Under the pieces are notes generated by a model that had not been told where the DNA came from, ran no database searches, and was given only the letters and a program-made list of their open reading frames with translations. 64,000 nucleotides of DNA from HGM10766 sp900757295 (GTDB lineage: Bacteria; Bacillota_I; Bacilli_A; RF39; UBA660): contig DAJPHG010000001.1 of NCBI GenBank assembly GCA_025992315.1, positions 372,001 to 436,000 on the forward strand, in the 5' to 3' direction. A program made the translations under genes and the position numbers. Shown here piece after piece: positions 58,977 through 64,000 of this stretch; within the stretch, counting starts at the first letter, position 1; each line of letters begins with the position of its first letter.

Positions 58977-60191
58977 ATGAAAACTGCCTTAGTTTTATCT
59001 GGTGGTGGGGCTTTAGGTTCATATGAAGTTGGGGTTTGGCAGGCATTAAGAAAATTGCATATTAAGTTTGATATTGTAACTGGAACATCTGTTGGAGCCT
59101 TGAATGCAATTATGGTTACACAAAATGATTTTCATAAATGTATGAATGTTTGGCAAGATATTTCTTTTGCTAATATATATGCAACTAAAATAGATAGTGA
59201 CATTAAATTAAATAAACTTTATCAAATGCATGCAAAGGAATTTATAAAAAATGGTGGAATGAATCCTGCTATGTTAGAACAACTTGTAAAAGACGTATAT
59301 GATAAAGAAAAATTTTATAAATCAAAAATAGATTATGGTTTAATTACATTTAATTTATCTACATTTAAGCCTAAAAAATTAACAAAAAAAGATATTCCAC
59401 CAGAAAAATTAGTTGATTATGCAGTTGCTTCAGCAACTTGTTATCCTGCCTTTAAGATTAAAACAATAGATAATGAAAAATATATAGATGGCGGTTTTTA
59501 CGATAATGTTCCTATACAATTAGCTATAGATATGGGTGCTGATAATGTTATAGTGGTTGATTTGCAAGCAGTTGGCTTTAAGAGAAAAGTTAAAAACTTT
59601 TCTGGTAACATGACTATCATTAAGCCCAATAATAAGTTAATGAACATGTTAGAATTTAATGCTGAAAAGTCAAGAAGAGCTATTAAACTAGGTTATAACG
59701 ATACTATGAAAAAATATAAAATGTTAGATGGTATTAAATTTACTTTTAAGAAAAATAATTTAGAAAAAAATTATAAAAAAACACATGCCAGTTTTAAAAA
59801 ATATTTACAAAACGATTTATCTTCAGCAAATGCACTGATATTAAAAAAATATAGTAAATTTTTAAATGATGGTAATGATTCAAAAAAAGAATTTGATAAA
59901 TTAGTAGAAAATTGTGGAAATGTTTTGATGTTACCAGATGAAGAAATTTATGATATAAATAAATTTAATAAGCTTTTAAAAAAAGAATTAGTTCAAATTA
60001 ACTTAGATGAAGAAATAAAATTTGATAAAAATATAAATGATATTAAAAAATTACTTGATAAAAGGAAAATAATAAAACATATTTATATTGTGTTAGAAAA
60101 AGAAGATTACAATAAAAAAATTATTAATACAATTGTAGATATTTTTTCTAAAGAATATTTAATAGCTCTTTATTTAAAATCTATTAAATAA
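58977..60191 (+). CDS. Patatin-like phospholipase
   Basis: A 404-residue lipid acyl hydrolase. The oxyanion loop SGGGALGSYEVG, nucleophile Ser38 in GTSVG, and Asp171 in DGGFYDN form the Ser-Asp dyad. There is no signal peptide. The C-terminal ~200 residues are a lysine-rich helical extension. AAAAGGAGCTGAT precedes the ATG and the gap to the RelA/SpoT gene is six bases, so they share an operon. Confidence 0.92.
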   Translation: MKTALVLSGGGALGSYEVGVWQALRKLHIKFDIVTGTSVGALNAIMVTQNDFHKCMNVWQDISFANIYATKIDSDIKLNKLYQMHAKEFIKNGGMNPAMLEQLVKDVYDKEKFYKSKIDYGLITFNLSTFKPKKLTKKDIPPEKLVDYAVASATCYPAFKIKTIDNEKYIDGGFYDNVPIQLAIDMGADNVIVVDLQAVGFKRKVKNFSGNMTIIKPNNKLMNMLEFNAEKSRRAIKLGYNDTMKKYKMLDGIKFTFKKNNLEKNYKKTHASFKKYLQNDLSSANALILKKYSKFLNDGNDSKKEFDKLVENCGNVLMLPDEEIYDINKFNKLLKKELVQINLDEEIKFDKNINDIKKLLDKRKIIKHIYIVLEKEDYNKKIINTIVDIFSKEYLIALYLKSIK

Positions 60192-60239
60192 TAGCTAAAT
60201 ATGATATACTTTATTTATTAGTAATGGGTGTGATTAATT

Positions 60240-61658
60240 ATGCAAGATAATAAAAAGAAGTATATAATTATTGGTTGTAGTTTATTAATAATGATTTTAC
60301 TTGTGGCTCTTTTTTATTTTCTATTTCATAAAGAAATAAAAATTGATCTAAATAGTAGCAAAGATGTAATTGTTGAAGTAAATAATAAATATAAAGAGTC
60401 TAATGTAATAGCTTGTTATGGTAATAAATTTAAGTGTAGTAAAATTAAGTATATTGTAAATGGAATAGTTCAAACTAATAGAATTGGAACCTATAAAATT
60501 AAATATAGTGCAAGTTATAAAAATAAAAGTAAAAGCGTAATTAAAAAGGTGAAAGTTGTAGATAGGCAAGCACCGGTTTTAACTATAGAGCAACAAAATG
60601 TGTATGTTTGTCCAAATGGAAAAATTGAAGATTTAAAATATAGTGTAGTTGATAACTATGATAAAGATTTAACCAATAAAGTAAAAAAAGAAATTGTTGG
60701 TAATTATATTATTTTATCGGTAAGTGATAGTTCTAATAATATAACTAAGAAACGTATTTTATATAAAAAAGAAGATAAAACGGCTCCATCTTTGACTTTA
60801 AAGGGAGACAAAGATATTTATCTAATTAAAGGTCAAGAGTATCAAGAGCCAGGATATGAAGTAAATGATAATTGTGATGATATGAATGGAAAAGTAGAAG
60901 TTGCAGGTAAGATTGATATAAATAATAAAGGAAATTATTCATTAACATACTCTGCTACTGATAGTTCTGGTAATAAAACTAGTATAGTTAGAAATGTCAC
61001 TGTTTATGAAAAAAATCAAACTATAATACCTCAAGGAAAAACTATTTATTTGACATTTGATGATGGTCCTGGTAAAGATACAGAGCGTTTGTTGAATTTA
61101 TTAAATCAGTATAATGTTCGAGCAACATTTTTTGTTACTAATCAATATCCAGATTATGAAAATATGATAACTAGAGCTTATAATGAAGGACATGCAATAG
61201 GATTGCATAGTTATACACATAACTATTCGTTTGTATATTCTAGTGTTGATAATTATTTTAATGATTTAAATAACATTAAAGAAAAAGTTAAAAGATTAAC
61301 TAATGGATATGAATCTAAATTAGTAAGATTTCCTGGTGGAAGTTCAAATACTGTAAGTAGAAGGTATTCTCCAGGTATAATGACAACATTATCAAATATG
61401 TTAAGTGAACAAGGTTATCAATATTTTGATTGGAATATTGTAAGTGGAGATGCTGGAGAAACAAAATCAACTGATCAAATAATTCAAAATGTTACGTCTA
61501 ATTTAAAAGATGGATATAATGTTGTATTACAACATGATGTTAAAAGTTATAGTGTAGATGCTGTTGAAGCCATAATTAAATATGGCTTAGCAAATGGATA
61601 TAATTTTGCTCCCTTAGATGTAACAAGTCCTCCGGCACATCAACATATAAATAATTAA
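60240..61658 (+). CDS. Polysaccharide deacetylase with bacterial Ig-like domains
   Basis: A 472-residue membrane-anchored protein. After one span (about 8-28) come two or three DUF5011-type Ig-like domains (DRQAPVL..., DKTAPSLTLKGD...). The NodB domain begins near 268: TFDDGP with D274-D275, metal ligands H323 and H327 (HSYTH), and RFPGG. It probably removes acetyl groups from peptidoglycan N-acetylglucosamine, giving lysozyme resistance. Catalytic residues are intact. Confidence 0.92.
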   Translation: MQDNKKKYIIIGCSLLIMILLVALFYFLFHKEIKIDLNSSKDVIVEVNNKYKESNVIACYGNKFKCSKIKYIVNGIVQTNRIGTYKIKYSASYKNKSKSVIKKVKVVDRQAPVLTIEQQNVYVCPNGKIEDLKYSVVDNYDKDLTNKVKKEIVGNYIILSVSDSSNNITKKRILYKKEDKTAPSLTLKGDKDIYLIKGQEYQEPGYEVNDNCDDMNGKVEVAGKIDINNKGNYSLTYSATDSSGNKTSIVRNVTVYEKNQTIIPQGKTIYLTFDDGPGKDTERLLNLLNQYNVRATFFVTNQYPDYENMITRAYNEGHAIGLHSYTHNYSFVYSSVDNYFNDLNNIKEKVKRLTNGYESKLVRFPGGSSNTVSRRYSPGIMTTLSNMLSEQGYQYFDWNIVSGDAGETKSTDQIIQNVTSNLKDGYNVVLQHDVKSYSVDAVEAIIKYGLANGYNFAPLDVTSPPAHQHINN

Positions 61659-61697
61659 AAAAGTAATCAACTTTTTTGCTTGATTACTTTTTTTACT
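61657..61697. terminator. Bidirectional terminator after the deacetylase
   Basis: AAAAAAGTAATCA and TGATTACTTTTTT form a 13-bp stem with an 11-base loop; A and T flanks serve both convergent genes. Confidence 0.85.
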
Positions 61698-61972
61698 GCT
61701 TTATACCATGAGAAGATATTTGTTACTAAAAAATTATATCTTTCATTATTATTTAGTTCACATCTTAATACATTTATTCCGCCTATACTAACGTTTTTAA
61801 TATCACTTATTAAAATTTCATTCATTTTTTGTTCTTCGTTTATTTGTAAATAAATTCTTAAATTAGTTAAAATTAATGTACCATCAATAGTTTCTTTATC
61901 TCCAAAACAACTTCCTTTTGTAGATTTAATAATATGTTCTTCAGGTTTTTTATAAATATCATCAAAATCCAT
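61667..61972 (-). CDS. PH/GRAM-like domain protein
   Basis: A 101-residue protein with the strand pattern of a GRAM/bacterial PH domain: GTLILTNLRIYLQIN, then ILISDIKNVSIGG, RCELNNNERYNFLV and a C-terminal helix FSWYKAVKKVIKQK. Role unknown; such domains bind lipids or peptides. GGTGAT precedes the ATG. Its end lies in the shared terminator. Confidence 0.65.
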   Translation of the reverse strand: MDFDDIYKKPEEHIIKSTKGSCFGDKETIDGTLILTNLRIYLQINEEQKMNEILISDIKNVSIGGINVLRCELNNNERYNFLVTNIFSWYKAVKKVIKQKS

Positions 61973-62106
61973 TAAATCACCAATCCTATTCTTAATATTA
62001 ACATAATATTTTTATTTATTAAATATTAACTTAATATATAATGTAAAATAATTTGTATATTTATTAAGTATTTTGGTATAATAATTTAGAAAAAAAGGTG
62101 ATATAA

Positions 62107-62658
62107 ATGAAAAAGGATGCTTTTTTAAAAAAATTAGAAGAATCATTATCTAAATTAAGTGATGAAGATAGAAAAAAAGTAGTACGTAAATATAAATCAA
62201 CATTTACAAGAAAAATGAATAAAGGGATGACAGAAGAAGAAATCATTGATGAATTTGGTAATTATAATGATTTAGTTAAAAAAATTTTACTAGATCATGG
62301 CATAGATACGCCAGCTCAAGAATCAGCGTCGACTATAGCAGATTTTTTTAAAGATTTTGTTAAAGTTATAGAAGATATTGTTGTATATGTTTCTAAGCAA
62401 GATGTAAAAGATATAGTAATGTTAGTGTTAAAGCTTTTAGTTACTTTAATTATTATATCATTATTAAAATTACCTATTTTACTTTTAAGAGATTTAGGCT
62501 CAGGTGTTTTTGGATTATTATTTATGCCTTTAAGTACTGTTTTAATTTTTTGTTGGAGATTTTTGTTAGAAATTTCTTATGTAATTATAGCAATTACTGT
62601 ATTTATTAAAGTATTTAATATTATTATAAAACCAAGTATGAAGAAACAAAAAAAATAG
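62107..62658 (+). CDS. DUF1700 (HAAS domain) membrane protein
   Basis: A 183-residue protein. The N-terminal HAAS-like domain reads MKKDAFLKKLEESLSKLSDE, then a turn and MTEEEIIDEFGN. Three hydrophobic segments follow (about 98-120, 125-150, 152-172). Members often sit next to PadR-like regulators, but none is present here. AAAGGTGAT gives a good start. Confidence 0.8.
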   Translation: MKKDAFLKKLEESLSKLSDEDRKKVVRKYKSTFTRKMNKGMTEEEIIDEFGNYNDLVKKILLDHGIDTPAQESASTIADFFKDFVKVIEDIVVYVSKQDVKDIVMLVLKLLVTLIIISLLKLPILLLRDLGSGVFGLLFMPLSTVLIFCWRFLLEISYVIIAITVFIKVFNIIIKPSMKKQKK

Positions 62659-62726
62659 TTTTTTATTGTAAATTTTAGAATTTTGGTGTATTATCATAAA
62701 GATGTTTAAAGAAAGAAGTTGTAGTT

Positions 62727-64000
62727 ATGGATAAAATTATTAATATAGCTGTAGTAGCCCATGTTGATGCTGGTAAATCTACTTTAGTAGATGCACTATT
62801 AAATCAAAATGGTGTTTTTAGAGCAAATGAGGAAGTTGTAGATTGTGTAATGGATAGTAATGATCTTGAAAGAGAAAGAGGAATTACTATTTATTCTAAA
62901 AACTGTGCAATAAGATATAAAGATTATAAGATTAATATAGTAGACACACCAGGTCATGCTGATTTTTCAAGTGAAGTAGAAAGAGTTATTAAAACTGTAG
63001 ATACAGTTATATTATTAGTTGACTCTGCTGAAGGTCCAATGCCTCAAACTAGATTTGTATTGAAAAAAGCTTTAGAACAAAATTTAAAACCTATTTTGTT
63101 TATTAATAAAATTGATAAAAAAGATGCTAGAGTCGATGAAGTTGTTAATATGACTTTTGATTTATTTGTTGAACTTAATGCAACTGATGAACAATTAGAT
63201 TTCCCTATTGTTTATGGTGCTGCTAGAGATGGAATTGCTAAATTATCATTAGAAGATGATTCCAAAGATATATCACCTTTATTAGAGACTGTTATTAATC
63301 ATGTTAAACCTTTTGAAGGTAATGAAAAAGATCCTTTACAACTTCAAATATCACAATTAGGATATGATGATTATATTGGCAGACTTGGTATAGGTCGTGT
63401 AAATAAAGGTACTATTAGAAATGGTGAAACAGTTAGCTTAGTTTCTAATGATGGTTCTATTTCTTCTTTTAGAATTTCTAAATTATATGTTACTGAAGGA
63501 ATTAAAAAAGTGGAAAAACAAGAAGCATATTTCGGAGATATTGTAACTATTGCTGGATGTAGTAATATTTCTATAGGTGATACTATTTGTGAAAAAGATG
63601 TAATTGATCCTTTAGAACCAATAATAATTGAAAAACCAACACTATCTATGAACTTTTTAGTTAATAATTCACCATTTGCTGGTAAGAGTGGTAAATTTTT
63701 AACAAATAGACATATTAAAGAAAGATTAGAAAAAGAATTAGAAACTAACGTTGGATTAGAGGTTGAAGAATTACCAAATGCTGATGGTTTTAAAGTATCT
63801 GGACGTGGTGAATTACATTTATCTATTTTGCTTGAAAATATGAGAAGAGAAGGTTATGAACTTTCTGTTTCTAAGCCCGAAGTATTATTTCAAGAAATTG
63901 ATGGCGTTAAATGTGAACCTTATGAAACTGTAATTGTAAATTGTCCAGAAGAATATTCTGGTACTGTTATAAATGATTTACAGGAAAGAAAAGCTATTCT
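62727..64000 (+). CDS. typA: GTP-binding protein TypA/BipA (runs off right edge)
   Basis: A ribosome-associated translational GTPase. The G1 loop HVDAGKST, switch-2 DTPGHADF, G4 NKID and the EF-G-like domains II to V are seen in order over the 424 codons present; later conserved parts include GRGELHLSILLENMRREGYE. It helps ribosome assembly and growth in the cold. The gene is open at the window end, so roughly the last third is missing. AAAGAAG lies before ATG 62727. Confidence 0.96.
   Translation, partial: MDKIINIAVVAHVDAGKSTLVDALLNQNGVFRANEEVVDCVMDSNDLERERGITIYSKNCAIRYKDYKINIVDTPGHADFSSEVERVIKTVDTVILLVDSAEGPMPQTRFVLKKALEQNLKPILFINKIDKKDARVDEVVNMTFDLFVELNATDEQLDFPIVYGAARDGIAKLSLEDDSKDISPLLETVINHVKPFEGNEKDPLQLQISQLGYDDYIGRLGIGRVNKGTIRNGETVSLVSNDGSISSFRISKLYVTEGIKKVEKQEAYFGDIVTIAGCSNISIGDTICEKDVIDPLEPIIIEKPTLSMNFLVNNSPFAGKSGKFLTNRHIKERLEKELETNVGLEVEELPNADGFKVSGRGELHLSILLENMRREGYELSVSKPEVLFQEIDGVKCEPYETVIVNCPEEYSGTVINDLQERKAI

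Overview
The window comes from a very AT-rich (roughly one quarter G+C, judged by eye), low-GC Gram-positive, endospore-forming bacterium. TGA is used as a normal stop, so this is not a mycoplasma. Gene order in long stretches matches the origin-proximal part of Bacillus-type chromosomes (dnaX-ybaB-recR-bofA-holB-ricT-trmN6-pth-mfd-spoVT; tatD-3D protein; rsmA-yabG-veg-spoVG; yabP-yabQ-divIC; ecf-truA-rplM-rpsI-cwlD). The sporulation genes bofA, spoVT, yabG, yabP, yabQ, cwlD and a cwlJ-like gene, plus sigma-E-like and sigma-K-like promoters, point to an uncultured, probably host-associated member of the Bacilli. Naming the genus from sequence alone is not possible.

Layout. 1-8.8 kb: replication, recombination and translation housekeeping plus spoVT, with three Noc-type palindromes. 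9-15.1 kb: tatD, a 3D-domain protein, and pyruvate formate-lyase with its activase and an unknown gene between them. 15.1-20.7 kb: a MerR regulator with a classic 19-bp-spacer promoter, htpG behind a CIRCE element, then rsmA, yabG, veg, spoVG, yabP and yabQ. 20.8-26.7 kb: divIC, an ABC exporter, a degenerate ECF module, truA, rplM, rpsI, cwlD. 26.7-32 kb: zinc phospholipase-like protein, Abi/HEPN protein coupled to an HtrA protease, thioester adhesin plus sortase.

The accessory heart is 32.0-50.5 kb. A single N-acetylmuramoyl-L-alanine amidase gene with five LysM repeats is cut into three in-frame segments by two different large-serine-recombinase elements. Element 1 (13,234 bp) is loaded with conflict genes: an AAA ATPase plus subtilisin pair of IetAS type, Fic and HipA-like proteins, and a MazG - reverse transcriptase - DUF2075 helicase operon. 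Element 2 (3,878 bp) carries a HELGH-motif protein, a small protein and its recombinase. For element 2 the joined ends form a perfect 15-bp dyad around a GG core. Precise loss of both elements would restore a 453-residue enzyme. This resembles the skin and spsM intervening elements of sporulating bacilli. The neighbouring convergent gene is a CwlJ-type spore cortex hydrolase, so developmentally controlled excision is a real but unproven possibility.

50.5-54.6 kb: tRNA-Trp followed by a small island (truncated IS200, transglutaminase-like, HIT, Nudix, histidine-phosphatase-like genes) bracketed by a 12-bp repeat of the tRNA 3' end. 54.6-64 kb: DUF4177 protein, surface metallopeptidase, VanY-type carboxypeptidase, a tiny peptide gene, a short RelA/SpoT protein with a probably dead synthetase site, patatin, polysaccharide deacetylase, PH-like protein, DUF1700 protein and the start of typA.
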